Assembly: GCF_015291705.1 (NCBI RefSeq) | Contig: NZ_CP030050.1 | Coordinates: 4,464,001 to 4,528,000, forward strand | DNA: 64,000 bases | From: Bradyrhizobium arachidis | GTDB taxonomy: Bacteria > Pseudomonadota > Alphaproteobacteria > Rhizobiales > Xanthobacteraceae | Direction of reading: 5' to 3' | Part shown: positions 35,404-44,015 of the stretch, one piece after another | Layout: each line of letters starts with the position of its first letter | Numbering within the stretch: position 1 is the first letter of the stretch | Made by a program: the position numbers and the translations under genes | Notes under the pieces: generated by a model | Database searches by the model: none | What the model was told of the DNA's origin: nothing | Seen by the model: the letters and a program-made list of their open reading frames with translations, nothing else

Positions 35404-36363
35404 ATGGATCTGCCGAACAGGATCGTCATCACCGAGGAGGGGCCGCGCGAGGGCTTTCAGATCGAGCCGGGGCCGATCGCGACCGCGGACAAGATCGCCT
35501 TGATCGACGCGCTTTCGGCGACCGGTCTTTCGCGCATTCAGGTTGCCTCCTTCGTCAATCCCAAGCACGTGCCGGGCTGGACCGACGCCGAGGCGGTGGT
35601 GGCGGGATTCAACCCACGTGCAGACGTCGCATACTCGGCGCTCTGGTTCAACGACAGCGGTCTGCAGCGCGCCTTGGCGTTCAAGGAAAAGCTCACGCTT
35701 GCAGGCTTCATCTCGCTGAGCGCCTCCGAGCCGTTCGCACGTCGCAATCTCAATCGTGATCGCGCCGGGCAGATCGAGGCGATGCGAAACTATGTGCGCG
35801 CACACCGGCAGGCGGGCGTACCGATTGCCAAGATCATCATCATGGCCGCGTTCGGCTGCAATTTTGGCGGGGACGTGCCGGCTGCCAAGGTGGTCGAGAC
35901 GGTGTCCGACGGTCTCGCCATCGCGCGCGAGGCCGGCATCGAGGTGCGCGAGGTGTCGCTTGCGGATTCGATGGGCTGGGCCACCCCACGACGGGTCGCC
36001 GCGGCCGTCGGCGCCGTACGCGACCGCTGGGATAACTTATGGATCGCCGTGCATCTGCACGATACCCGCGGCCAGGGCATCGCCTGCGCCTATGAGGGGC
36101 TGCGGCTTGGCGTCACTGCGTTCGATGCCGCGGTGGCGGGGCTCGGCGGCTGTCCGTTCGCCGGCCAGCCGGGGGCGCCCGGCAACATCGCCACCGAAGA
36201 GCTGGCGCTGCTGTGCGAGGAAATGGGCATCGCGACCGGTCTCGACATCGAGGCGCTGATCGAGGCGGGACGTCTTGCCGAGCGGATCGTCGGGCACCGG
36301 CTGCCAAGCGCCGCGCTACGATCGGGCACGCTCGCAGCGTTGCGGCGGAGGGCGGGCGCATGA
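35404..36363 (+). CDS. HMG-CoA lyase-like protein (DRE-TIM family)
   Basis: 319 residues from ATG at 35404. DRE-TIM barrel lyase: N-terminal TEEGPREGFQ stands where classical HMG-CoA lyases have RDGLQ, so the metal-linked Asp is a Glu. HLHDTRGQG supplies the two metal His and GLGGCPFAGQPGAPGNIATEE has the C-terminal active-site Cys. It should split a 3-hydroxy-3-methyl acyl-CoA into a ketoacid plus acetyl-CoA or a related pair. The four-base overlap with the CoA-transferase suggests that the substrate is activated by that enzyme. Confidence 0.88.
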   Translation: MDLPNRIVITEEGPREGFQIEPGPIATADKIALIDALSATGLSRIQVASFVNPKHVPGWTDAEAVVAGFNPRADVAYSALWFNDSGLQRALAFKEKLTLAGFISLSASEPFARRNLNRDRAGQIEAMRNYVRAHRQAGVPIAKIIIMAAFGCNFGGDVPAAKVVETVSDGLAIAREAGIEVREVSLADSMGWATPRRVAAAVGAVRDRWDNLWIAVHLHDTRGQGIACAYEGLRLGVTAFDAAVAGLGGCPFAGQPGAPGNIATEELALLCEEMGIATGLDIEALIEAGRLAERIVGHRLPSAALRSGTLAALRRRAGA

Positions 36364-37574
36364 CCTCCGCAAAGCCGCTCGCCGGACTGAAGGTGCTGGA
36401 TTTCGGCCACACCATCATGGGGCCGTGCGCGGGCGTCCTGTTTGCCGATCTCGGCGCCGACGTCGTGAAGATCGAGCCCGTCGATGGCGACCCGACCCGC
36501 CGGTTGCCGGGCTTCGCCGCCGGCTTCTTCGCAACCTACAACCGCAACAAGCGCTCGATCGCGATCGATCTGAAGCGCGAGGAGGGGCAGGCGATCGTGC
36601 ATCGGCTGGTCAGGGATGCCGATATTGTGCTGGAGAATTTCGGACCCGGGACGATCGAGCGGCTGAAGTGCAGCTGGGACGATCTGCGCAAGGTCAACCC
36701 GCGGCTCGTGTACCTGTCGATGAAGGGCTTCCTGAAAGGCCCTTACGAAAATCGCGGCGCGCTCGACGAAGTCGTGCAGATGCAATCCGGCCTTGCCTAT
36801 ATGACGGGCCCGCCCGGCCGGCCGCTGCGCGCGGGCGCGCCCGTGATCGACATCCTCGGCGGCGTCTTCGGCGTCGTGGCGGCCTTGTCGGCGCTGCGCG
36901 AACGCGACCTCACCGGCATGGGCCAGAAGGTCTCAAGCTCGCTGTTCGAGAGCGCGACCTTCATGCTCGGCGCGCTCGTCGTCGGCAGCGCCGTGATCGG
37001 CGGCCCGATGCCGCCAATGCCGGCCCGCAAGAATGCCTGGGGCGTGTACGACGTCTTCACGGCCTCGGATGGCGGCCAGGTCTTCATCGGATGCACCTCC
37101 GACGGGCACTGGCAACGCTTCTGCGACGCGTTCGGCTTCGGCGATTGGCGCGACGATCCGAGGCTCCTCGGCAACGCCAATCGATGCGAAGCGCGCGAAT
37201 GGATGCTGCCCGAGCTGGAGCGGCGGATTACGCGACTGCCCCTCGAGGAGATTCTCGCCAAATGCGAAACGGCCCGCGTGGCGTATTCGCGGGTGGGACG
37301 GCCGGATGAGCTGTCGGTCGATCCGCATCTCTTGGCCAATGGCGGACTGCTGGCAACGGCGATCGCCGGATTTGGCGGCGGGCCGCTGGTTGGAATTCCG
37401 GCGCTGCCCGTCGAGTTCGGCGACGCGCGCGACCGGCCGAGCCTCGAACGCCAGCCGCCTCGCGTCGGCGAACACGCTGACGAGATCCTCGGCGCGGCCG
37501 GATATTCGGCGCCCGAGATCGCCGATCTCCGCGCCGCCGGCATATTCGGCGTGTCCGCGAACATGCCTGCATAA
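36360..37574 (+). CDS. Class III (CaiB/BaiF) CoA-transferase
   Basis: 404 residues from ATG at 36360, overlapping the upstream stop (ATGA). Family III motifs: LKVLDFGHTIMGPCAGVLFA, LGADVVKIEPVDGDP, NKRSIAIDLK and the catalytic-Asp region GALDEVVQMQSG. It likely moves CoA from a donor such as succinyl- or acetyl-CoA to the acid that the downstream-binding Bug protein helps import and the lyase then cleaves. Confidence 0.92.
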   Translation: MTSAKPLAGLKVLDFGHTIMGPCAGVLFADLGADVVKIEPVDGDPTRRLPGFAAGFFATYNRNKRSIAIDLKREEGQAIVHRLVRDADIVLENFGPGTIERLKCSWDDLRKVNPRLVYLSMKGFLKGPYENRGALDEVVQMQSGLAYMTGPPGRPLRAGAPVIDILGGVFGVVAALSALRERDLTGMGQKVSSSLFESATFMLGALVVGSAVIGGPMPPMPARKNAWGVYDVFTASDGGQVFIGCTSDGHWQRFCDAFGFGDWRDDPRLLGNANRCEAREWMLPELERRITRLPLEEILAKCETARVAYSRVGRPDELSVDPHLLANGGLLATAIAGFGGGPLVGIPALPVEFGDARDRPSLERQPPRVGEHADEILGAAGYSAPEIADLRAAGIFGVSANMPA

Positions 37575-37622
37575 AAAGAAGAGTGGCTGAGCCACCATCT
37601 GCAAACAGGGAGGGAAGGGATC

Positions 37623-38618
37623 ATGATGTCCCGTATGCTGCTTCAACGGAAGGCGCGTATTCCGGCAAGCGCGATCGCGCTGCTTGGGCTGGTTGCGATG
37701 GTTGAGCCCGCAAGGGCACAAGCCTATCCCGCGCGGACGATCACGATGCTGGTCGGCTATTCCGCGGGCGGACAGGCTGATGCGCTTGCGCGGATCATCG
37801 GCAAGCAGCTCGGCGACACCTTCAAGATCTCCGTCGTCATCGAGAACAAGACCGGTGCCAACGGCATGATCGCCGCGCAGGCGGCGGCGCGGGCGGAGCC
37901 GGATGGATACACGGTGCTGATGGTGACGGATGCGATGCTCACCATCGATCCGCACCTCGCCACCAGCAACCATTTTGATCTTTCGAGAGCGATGGAGCCG
38001 GTCGTCAGCGTCGCCTGGTCACCGCTGTTGCTGGCCGCGGCGAAGGATGTGCCGGCCAATTCCGTCGCCGAGCTCGTCGCTTTCGGCAAGCAGAAGCCGC
38101 AAGCGCTGAGCTTTGGCAGCGCCGGCGCGTCGACGCCGCATCGCCTCGCCGGTGAGATGCTGCAGAAGTCCGGCGGCTTCACCATGACCCACATTCCCTA
38201 TAAGGGAACGGCGGCCTCCGTGAGCGACCTCCTGGCCGGGCAGATACCGCTGATCTTCGGCGCACCGACGGCCGTGGAGCCGCTGGCAACCGCTGGCCAG
38301 ATCAAGCTGCTTGGTGTCACGTCGGAGCAGCGCTATCCGTCGTTGCCGGACGTGCCGGCCATCAGCGAGACCTATCCCGGCTTCAAGATCATCAGCTATA
38401 TCGGGCTGATGCTGCCGAAGCAGGCGCCCGCGCCGGTGATCGCGGCTCTGAACAAGGAGATCAACGCGATCCTGGTGACCGAGACGATGCGTACCTGGCT
38501 CGACAAGCAGGGCATGGTCGCCATGGGCGGCACCCAGGATGACTTCAAGCGCCAGATCGACATCGACTACAAGGCGCGGGGCGAGCTTGTCCGCGCGCTT
38601 GGCATCACAGGCGAGTAG
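37623..38618 (+). CDS. Tripartite tricarboxylate transporter (TTT) substrate-binding protein, Bug family
   Basis: 331 residues with a Sec signal (ends VEPARAQ at about 33). Mature domain begins YPARTITMLVGYSAGGQAD and carries the Bug pattern GSAGASTPHRLAGEM and HIPYKGTAASVSDLLAGQI. GGGAGGGAAGG precedes ATG at 37623 (ATG at 37626 is adjacent). The membrane subunits (TctA/TctB) are not encoded nearby, as is common for Bug proteins. The ligand is probably a carboxylic acid, consistent with the lyase and CoA-transferase. Confidence 0.92.
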   Translation: MMSRMLLQRKARIPASAIALLGLVAMVEPARAQAYPARTITMLVGYSAGGQADALARIIGKQLGDTFKISVVIENKTGANGMIAAQAAARAEPDGYTVLMVTDAMLTIDPHLATSNHFDLSRAMEPVVSVAWSPLLLAAAKDVPANSVAELVAFGKQKPQALSFGSAGASTPHRLAGEMLQKSGGFTMTHIPYKGTAASVSDLLAGQIPLIFGAPTAVEPLATAGQIKLLGVTSEQRYPSLPDVPAISETYPGFKIISYIGLMLPKQAPAPVIAALNKEINAILVTETMRTWLDKQGMVAMGGTQDDFKRQIDIDYKARGELVRALGITGE

Positions 38619-38878
38619 GGCACGCCGCGAACGCTGTTCGAGAAGATCTGGCAATCCCATACGGCGAGGACCTATGGGGACGCGGGACCTGCTGACGCTG
38701 GACCGCGTCTTTCTCCACGACATGACCGCGCTGCCGGCGTTCGAAGCGCCGCGCGAGCGCAATTTCGCCGTGGCCGCGTGAAGCGGGCGACATTTGTCAT
38801 CGCGGGAATGAGGTACCTCGAAGGAGGTAGGCAGAATTCCCTCTTGAAGTGCTTGACCGGACGATCCTTGCATTGCGG

Positions 38879-39088
38879 ATGGGTGAAATCGATCCGATAC
38901 GCGATCGCCATACGCGTCACAAGCACCCGAAGCACGTTGACGAGGATGACGGGATACGCGTCTTTCGTGGCCTGCTCATCGGCGGGGCGGTGAGCCTGCT
39001 GCTCTGGTTATGCATCGCAGTTACATTCACAATGATCGTCAAGGGTCATCTATTTCACCGAGGGGAGCGAACGAGCATCCCTAAGTGA
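38879..39088 (+). CDS. Possible small single-pass membrane protein, 69 aa
   Basis: A charged N-terminus (MGEIDPIRDRHTRHKHPKHVDEDDG) is followed by one strong hydrophobic helix (about 31-54, GLLIGGAVSLLLWLCIAVTF) and a short basic tail. Codon use in the helix is normal for this genome. No clear ribosome site is seen and an earlier ATG at 38849 is possible. Flanking 38619-38878 holds a further short frame (from 38674) without support. Function unknown. Confidence 0.5.
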   Translation: MGEIDPIRDRHTRHKHPKHVDEDDGIRVFRGLLIGGAVSLLLWLCIAVTFTMIVKGHLFHRGERTSIPK

Positions 39089-39257
39089 GTGGCGACGGGC
39101 AACGACGAACGCCCGGGACTTGCAGCCGGTTGCGAAGGAACGCGCTATCCATCAGCACACAATAAGCCCGGTCATGATGTCCTGAGACGTCGTCACTGGC
39201 GAGCACGTCACTACCGCCGGTTTCGGCGGCGGCAGCGACGTGTGCATCGATGATCAA
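39081..39257 (-). pseudogene. Possible PIN-domain (VapC-like) remnant
   Basis: Open frame directly in phase after the DUF3303 stop codon, with TTG at 39257 as the only start-like codon. It begins IIDAHVAAAAETGGSDVLASDD, which by eye resembles the C-terminal part of VapC toxins (DALI-hydrophobic-AAA-...-VLxSEDL). The rest of a PIN domain is absent. Very uncertain; it could be chance. Confidence 0.2.
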
Positions 39258-39266
39258 CGCTTGTGG

Positions 39267-39542
39267 TCACCGTTTGGGGAGCGACGCCATCACCTCGCCC
39301 GCGTCTCCGTCCTCGAGGCAAGGCGTAACGGTCAATGGGAGCAGGTCAGACCATTGCGTGAGCCAACGATACATGGCTTTTGGATCACTCGATTCAGAGA
39401 TCGCAAATCCCTGTCCATTCATGCCATGCCAACGCCCCAGCATCTTGACGCCCTCGGGTGGCGCGCCTCCGGTCTCCAGAAAGCGGGCGACGGCTGCATT
39501 GAAGGTGCCTTGGGGTACGCTCCAGGTGGTTATGAATTTCAT
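39267..39542 (-). CDS. DUF3303 family protein
   Basis: 91 residues. MKFITTWSVPQGTFNAAVARFLETGG with the following APPEGVKMLGRWH matches the DUF3303 pattern (quoted as GAPPEGVKMLGRWH). GGGAG precedes ATG with proper spacing. Predicted ferredoxin-like alpha/beta fold, cytoplasmic, function unknown. It follows a SnoaL-like gene on the same strand with a 233-bp gap. Confidence 0.82.
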   Translation of the reverse strand: MKFITTWSVPQGTFNAAVARFLETGGAPPEGVKMLGRWHGMNGQGFAISESSDPKAMYRWLTQWSDLLPLTVTPCLEDGDAGEVMASLPKR

Positions 39543-39775
39543 GCGATTCTCCCATCACTAGAATTATCGGATGAATGTCGCGGCTGTGCCGCATACGCAC
39601 GATAGCGCCGGCGTCTCGAATGACAACGGCGAAAGAATAGGTGCGCCGGTTTTGATCCAACGCGCCATCCCCGGGCACGGCCGCGATCCTTCCGGCGCAC
39701 GGCAATCGCAGTCGAACATTCGCAGTAGGTTGTCATGCCTTGCGGCGCAGAGCGGACCTGCAAAGCGTAAGACGG

Positions 39776-40201
39776 CTATTTGCCATCGTTCCAGATGTCG
39801 GTGGCGAGCTTCCAGTCGTCTCCGACTTTCTCCCACACAACGACATATTTGCCGGTGATTTCCTGCGGTGCCGATCCCTTTGTCTTCAGGACGAACGTGC
39901 CGATCTCGCGTGCCGCGGAAGGCCCAAGCGGTTTGACATCCACCGTTGTGAGCTTCGGATCGGTCGCTTGTTCTGCCATGCCTTTCCACATGGCCTCGAT
40001 GGCTGTTCGGCCCTGCACCATCGCGGAGCCGGGCGGGAATGCGATCGCGTCGGCGGTGTAGAGGGACGCAATCCCGGCAAAATCGCCCTTGTTGAACAGT
40101 TCGATCCATTTCGCATTGTTCGCGTCAATCTCGGCCTTCTGGGCCAAAGCCGGCGCGCTCAACGAGATCACGATTGTCATCACTGACGCTATGTTGCGCA
40201 T
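39776..40201 (-). CDS. Exported SnoaL/DUF4440-like protein (SgcJ/EcaC type)
   Basis: 141 residues from ATG at 40201 (CTGGAG lies 6 bp upstream). Signal peptide MRNIASVMTIVISLSAPALAQ. The mature part is an NTF2-like cone: WIELFNKGDFAGIASLYTADAIAFPPG, GRTAIEAMWKGM, TGKYVVVWEKVGDDWKLATDIWN. Such proteins act as small-molecule isomerases or binding proteins; here the role is unknown. Periplasmic location is inferred. Confidence 0.87.
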   Translation of the reverse strand: MRNIASVMTIVISLSAPALAQKAEIDANNAKWIELFNKGDFAGIASLYTADAIAFPPGSAMVQGRTAIEAMWKGMAEQATDPKLTTVDVKPLGPSAAREIGTFVLKTKGSAPQEITGKYVVVWEKVGDDWKLATDIWNDGK

Positions 40202-40690
40202 GATCATCTCCAGACCCCATGTACGATGCGGCTGCGGGCAGCCGTCTGTCTCGAAGTGGATGCGTTGAATGACGCATCCCAGACCGGGGCAGGCGCAACG
40301 GCAATTCCGGGGAATTACCGTCAGCACCATTGACGAAGCTGCGCAGCGGAGATTGCAGGCGGTCGCGACCGGCGCAGTGCGTGAGGGTTGCAGTGAGTTT
40401 GAGGCCCAAGGCTTCGCTGGCGTGCCGCTAGGACCTAGCGCAGCTTACCGATCTTTGGTGCATGAGCCCGGTGTTTGCGCGTCGCGCGATGATACGCCGC
40501 GACGTGTCCGTTGAAGCCTGGGCAGAGGCGTCCCGCGCAGTCCTGCGATGATGCCAATATGCCGGTGTTTTGCCCGACGTGTCAAATCCGCTTGCGGAAC
40601 GGGCAAGTCATTGATCCGCCATGCCTGGCTACTGTGCATGGGGTTGTTTTTGAAGTTTTTGTTTGGGGCGCCTCGTGCGAGGTGCGCTCT
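40202..40690. other. Intergenic region without recognised gene
   Basis: About 490 bp. No convincing start-plus-ribosome-site combination is present on either strand. The right half (about 40550-40690) has a T-rich run near ggggttgtttttgaagtttttgtttgg, which looks like a terminator-rich or decayed intergenic repeat of the kind common in this genus; that is impression only. Confidence 0.4.
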
Positions 40691-41866
40691 TCACGCGCTC
40701 TCCGTCTCCCGGTGCACGTCGTGCACCACGAGGCCCATGCCTTCCTCGGGCATCTTGATCCAGTCGCGGCGCTTCAGGGTGCGCTTGGTGTCCTCGTAGC
40801 CAGAGGTCCAGTGCTCGCGCATCGAGGTGCCCGAGAACTCGTGGTCCTTGGCGTCGCCCTCATAGGCCTTCTGCTGGTAGATCAGATGCAGGATCGCGAT
40901 CTCTGGCATGTTGCGCAGGCTCGCCTTGAGCTGGCGGTCCTCGTCGGACAGCTGCTCGTCCGGGATCTTCGCCAGGGCCTTGTAGAGCAGGACCTTGAGA
41001 TTGTGGGTGCGGCGGTAGACGTCGGTGTTGTGGCGCGTGCGCGAGGAATACATGATGTCCTTGTGGCGGGCCATCACGTCCTGGATCGAGCGCGGCAGCA
41101 CGCCGCGGGCGCTGAACAGGTCGACTTGGAACACCAGCGAGTTGAGCGCGTCCTCCTGGTCGAGCAGATGCTGCAGCGGCGTATTGGAGACGATGCCGCC
41201 GTCCCAGAAATGATCGGTGCCGATCCGCACCATCGGCAGCGCCGGGGGCAGGGCGCCGGAGGCCATGATGTGCTCCGGCTCAATCTCGTCATGGGCGTTG
41301 TCGAAATAGATGAAGTTGCCGGAGAGCACGTTGACCGCGCCGACCGCGAAGCGGACCTTCTTCTCGTTGATGAGGTCGAAGTCGACGAGCTCGAGCAGGC
41401 TCTCCTTCAGCGGCATCGTGTCGTAATAGCTGGTCGCGGTCCTGGCGCCGACCGGGCTGAACCAGGGATTGACCTGGTGCGGGGTGAAGAAGCCGGGCTG
41501 ACCCATCGCCGACGTCATCCAGGCGCTGTAGAGATTGCGCCATTGGCGGAAGACGTCGCCATCGGGGGTGTAGTGCCAGATCTTGCGGTTGGTGATGCGC
41601 TCCCAGAAGATGCGCAGCGCCTCCAGCCGCTTCTCCGGCTTGTTGCCGGCGATGATGGCGGAATTGATTGCACCGATCGAAACGCCGCAGACCCAGTCGG
41701 GCTCGATGCCGGCCTCGTGCAGCGCCTGGTAGACGCCGGCCTGGTAGGCACCGAGTGCGCCGCCGCCTTGCAGCACCAGCGCGACGCGGTCGCAGCGCTC
41801 GGGCCGCCAGCCGCGCGAAGGGGGCTGGTGGGTCGAATGTGTCGGTTGCGACGTACGGGCGTCCAT
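40691..41866 (-). CDS. Patatin-like phospholipase family protein
   Basis: 391-residue serine hydrolase. Oxyanion loop GGGALGAYQAG (34-44), nucleophile Ser63 in GVSIG, and catalytic Asp in FWDGG form the patatin dyad. No signal peptide. The C-terminal third is helical and charged. Likely an acyl-lipid hydrolase; in related bacteria such proteins also act near PHB metabolism. It is divergent from acetoacetate decarboxylase with a 230-bp intergenic region. Confidence 0.92.
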   Translation of the reverse strand: MDARTSQPTHSTHQPPSRGWRPERCDRVALVLQGGGALGAYQAGVYQALHEAGIEPDWVCGVSIGAINSAIIAGNKPEKRLEALRIFWERITNRKIWHYTPDGDVFRQWRNLYSAWMTSAMGQPGFFTPHQVNPWFSPVGARTATSYYDTMPLKESLLELVDFDLINEKKVRFAVGAVNVLSGNFIYFDNAHDEIEPEHIMASGALPPALPMVRIGTDHFWDGGIVSNTPLQHLLDQEDALNSLVFQVDLFSARGVLPRSIQDVMARHKDIMYSSRTRHNTDVYRRTHNLKVLLYKALAKIPDEQLSDEDRQLKASLRNMPEIAILHLIYQQKAYEGDAKDHEFSGTSMREHWTSGYEDTKRTLKRRDWIKMPEEGMGLVVHDVHRETESA

Positions 41867-42096
41867 GGGCGATGCCTCCTGCCTATTCCAAACGATTGCG
41901 TCCGGTGGTGACGACCTGATGACAATTGCGGCGCCGATGCATCGTCCGCATGCATGCTGGCCGCAGCGGGAATGGCGGCAGGTCGCGCGGCTGACGGAAA
42001 TCCTTCACATCGCAGTCAATGACGGCGGCTAGCAATTTGCATAATATCCGCGAACCGGCGCGCGGACGTCACAGAGGCATCACACAGGAGATCAAG

Positions 42097-42876
42097 ATGC
42101 GCAGGGAAGACGTGCTGAGACTTCCGTCGATGCCGGCCGCGGGACCGAGCTATCCGGCCGGCCCGTACCGCTTCGTCAATCGCGAATTTCTGGTCATCAC
42201 CTACGAGACCGATCCGGACCTGATCCGCGCCGGTCTGCCTGAGCCGCTGGAGCCGATCGACCAGCCGATCGTGCATTACGAATGGATCAAGATGCCGGAC
42301 TCCTCCGGGTTCGGCAGCTACACCGAGTCCGGCCTCGTCATCCCCGCGCGCCTCAACGGCGAGGAGGTCAACTTCGTCTCGCAGATGTATCTGGACGATG
42401 ATCCGCCGATCGCCGCCGGCCGCGAGATCTGGGGCTTTCCCAAGAAGTACGCCCATCCCAAGCTCGAGATCGTCAAGGACACGCTGACCGGCACGCTGGA
42501 ATATGCCGGCCAGCTCGTCGCCATGGGCACGATGGGCTACAAGCACGAGAGCATGGCCGGCAACGGCGATCTTACCCGCGCCACGCTGTCGAAGACGCAA
42601 GTTAATCTGAAGATGATCCCCGGCGTCGACGGCCGGCTCGAAGTCTGCCAGCTCGTTGCGATTAACCTGATCGACATCGTGCCGAAGGGCTCCTGGATGG
42701 GACCCGGCCGGCTGCATCTGGTGCCGCATGTCAATGCGCCGGTCGCCGACTTCCCGGTTCGCCGCTGCCTCGGCGCGCACCATTACATCGCCGACCTGAC
42801 GCTGCCGTTCGGCCGCGTCGTGCACGACTACGTCAAGGAAGCCGAAGCCGCCGCGACCGGGCTGGCCGCCGAGTAG
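42097..42876 (+). CDS. adc: Acetoacetate decarboxylase
   Basis: 259 residues from ATG at 42097, preceded by a strong AGGAG; an earlier ATG at 42019 lacks one. Decarboxylates acetoacetate to acetone and CO2. The Schiff-base Lys is expected at K116 in GFPKKYAH, with K117 as the neighbouring lysine that lowers its pKa, close to K115/K116 of the clostridial enzyme. Length typical. The neighbouring acetyl-CoA acetyltransferase and patatin suggest ketone-body/PHB metabolism. Confidence 0.93.
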   Translation: MRREDVLRLPSMPAAGPSYPAGPYRFVNREFLVITYETDPDLIRAGLPEPLEPIDQPIVHYEWIKMPDSSGFGSYTESGLVIPARLNGEEVNFVSQMYLDDDPPIAAGREIWGFPKKYAHPKLEIVKDTLTGTLEYAGQLVAMGTMGYKHESMAGNGDLTRATLSKTQVNLKMIPGVDGRLEVCQLVAINLIDIVPKGSWMGPGRLHLVPHVNAPVADFPVRRCLGAHHYIADLTLPFGRVVHDYVKEAEAAATGLAAE

Positions 42877-42989
42877 GGCGGCTCGCTATCATCAAACTGT
42901 AACAAAGCCGTAATTGAGTACCCGTGGGTCCGGAAGATGCCGTCAGCCATCTTCCGGAGCGGGGCATCTGTTGACGGTTGGGGTTGGCC

Positions 42990-44009
42990 ATGGCTGAGCC
43001 GGCAAAGCTTGTCAGCGCGATAGAGAACACCGAGCCGGCCATTCCGGGCCTGGTCTGGGCGTTTCGCCTGCACGCCGACGGCAGCGCCGAGGCGCTGCCG
43101 ATCGACCAGCCGATCGAGTCCAGCCATGATGGCCGGCTCTGGCTGCATTTCAACCTGACAGATGGTCGCGTGCGGCCGTGGATCGCGGCATCGCCGCTGC
43201 CGCCGCTCGCGCGCGAGCTGCTGCTGTCGAACGACACGTTCCAGCAGCTCCACGTCATCGACCATTGCGTCTACGGCGTGTTCTCCGACCTCGTGCGCGA
43301 GATCGACAGCGCGACGGAGGAAACCGCGTTCCTGCGCTTTGCCATGACCGAGCATCTCTTGGTCTCCGGCCGTCATCAGGCGCTGTGCTCGGCGGACGCG
43401 ACGCGCCGCGTGCTCGAAGGCGGCTACCGCGTCGACAACGTCGCCCATCTCCTGGAAAAGATCGTCGACGAGGTTGCCGACACGCTCGACCGGATGGCCG
43501 ACAAGCTCGGCCAGGAGATCGACGACATCGAGGAAAAGATCCTCGCGGACGATGTTAAATCGGACATGCGCCGCAATCTCGGCCGGCTGCGCCGGACCTG
43601 CGTCAGGCTGCATCGCCAGCTCACCGGATTGCGCGTGCTGTTCCACCGCCTCGACCAGAAGAACACCGACCACCTCGCACCCGCGCTGCGCATCCATGCC
43701 GGCAAGCTGGCGCAGCGGCTCGACGGCCTCGACCACGACATCGTCGAGCTGCGCGAACGCAGCCGCCTGCTCGAGGAGGAGCTGCGCTTCAAGAACGAGG
43801 AGGAGAGCAACCGCCACCTCCACACGCTCTCGATCGTGACCTCGCTATTGCTGCCGCCGACGCTGATTACCGGCATCTTCGGCATGAACACCAAGGGCCT
43901 GCCGCTCACCGATGTCGAAGAGGGGTTTCTCTGGGCTGCGGCGATGATGATCTGCTCGGTCGGTGCGGCCTATCTGTTCATGCGGCGCACAGGCATCTTC
44001 AAAAAATAG
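42990..44009 (+). CDS. zntB: ZntB/CorA-family divalent cation transporter
   Basis: 339 residues. A long cytoplasmic N-terminal domain (1 to about 270) with extended coiled-coil helices leads to two C-terminal membrane helices; the family pore motif GMN occurs in TGIFGMNTKGLP. Length and the N-terminal WLHFNLTD pattern match ZntB-like proteins. Moves Zn2+ or another divalent cation across the inner membrane; direction is debated in the family. The porin gene follows after 6 bp. Confidence 0.88.
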   Translation: MAEPAKLVSAIENTEPAIPGLVWAFRLHADGSAEALPIDQPIESSHDGRLWLHFNLTDGRVRPWIAASPLPPLARELLLSNDTFQQLHVIDHCVYGVFSDLVREIDSATEETAFLRFAMTEHLLVSGRHQALCSADATRRVLEGGYRVDNVAHLLEKIVDEVADTLDRMADKLGQEIDDIEEKILADDVKSDMRRNLGRLRRTCVRLHRQLTGLRVLFHRLDQKNTDHLAPALRIHAGKLAQRLDGLDHDIVELRERSRLLEEELRFKNEEESNRHLHTLSIVTSLLLPPTLITGIFGMNTKGLPLTDVEEGFLWAAAMMICSVGAAYLFMRRTGIFKK

Positions 44010-44015
44010 CCTGCC

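Noticed and set aside
38674..38781. Short frame MGTRDLLTLDRVFLHDMTAL after the Bug gene
   Set aside because: 35 codons, no ribosome site, no hydrophobic or domain pattern, no sign of coding beyond being open.
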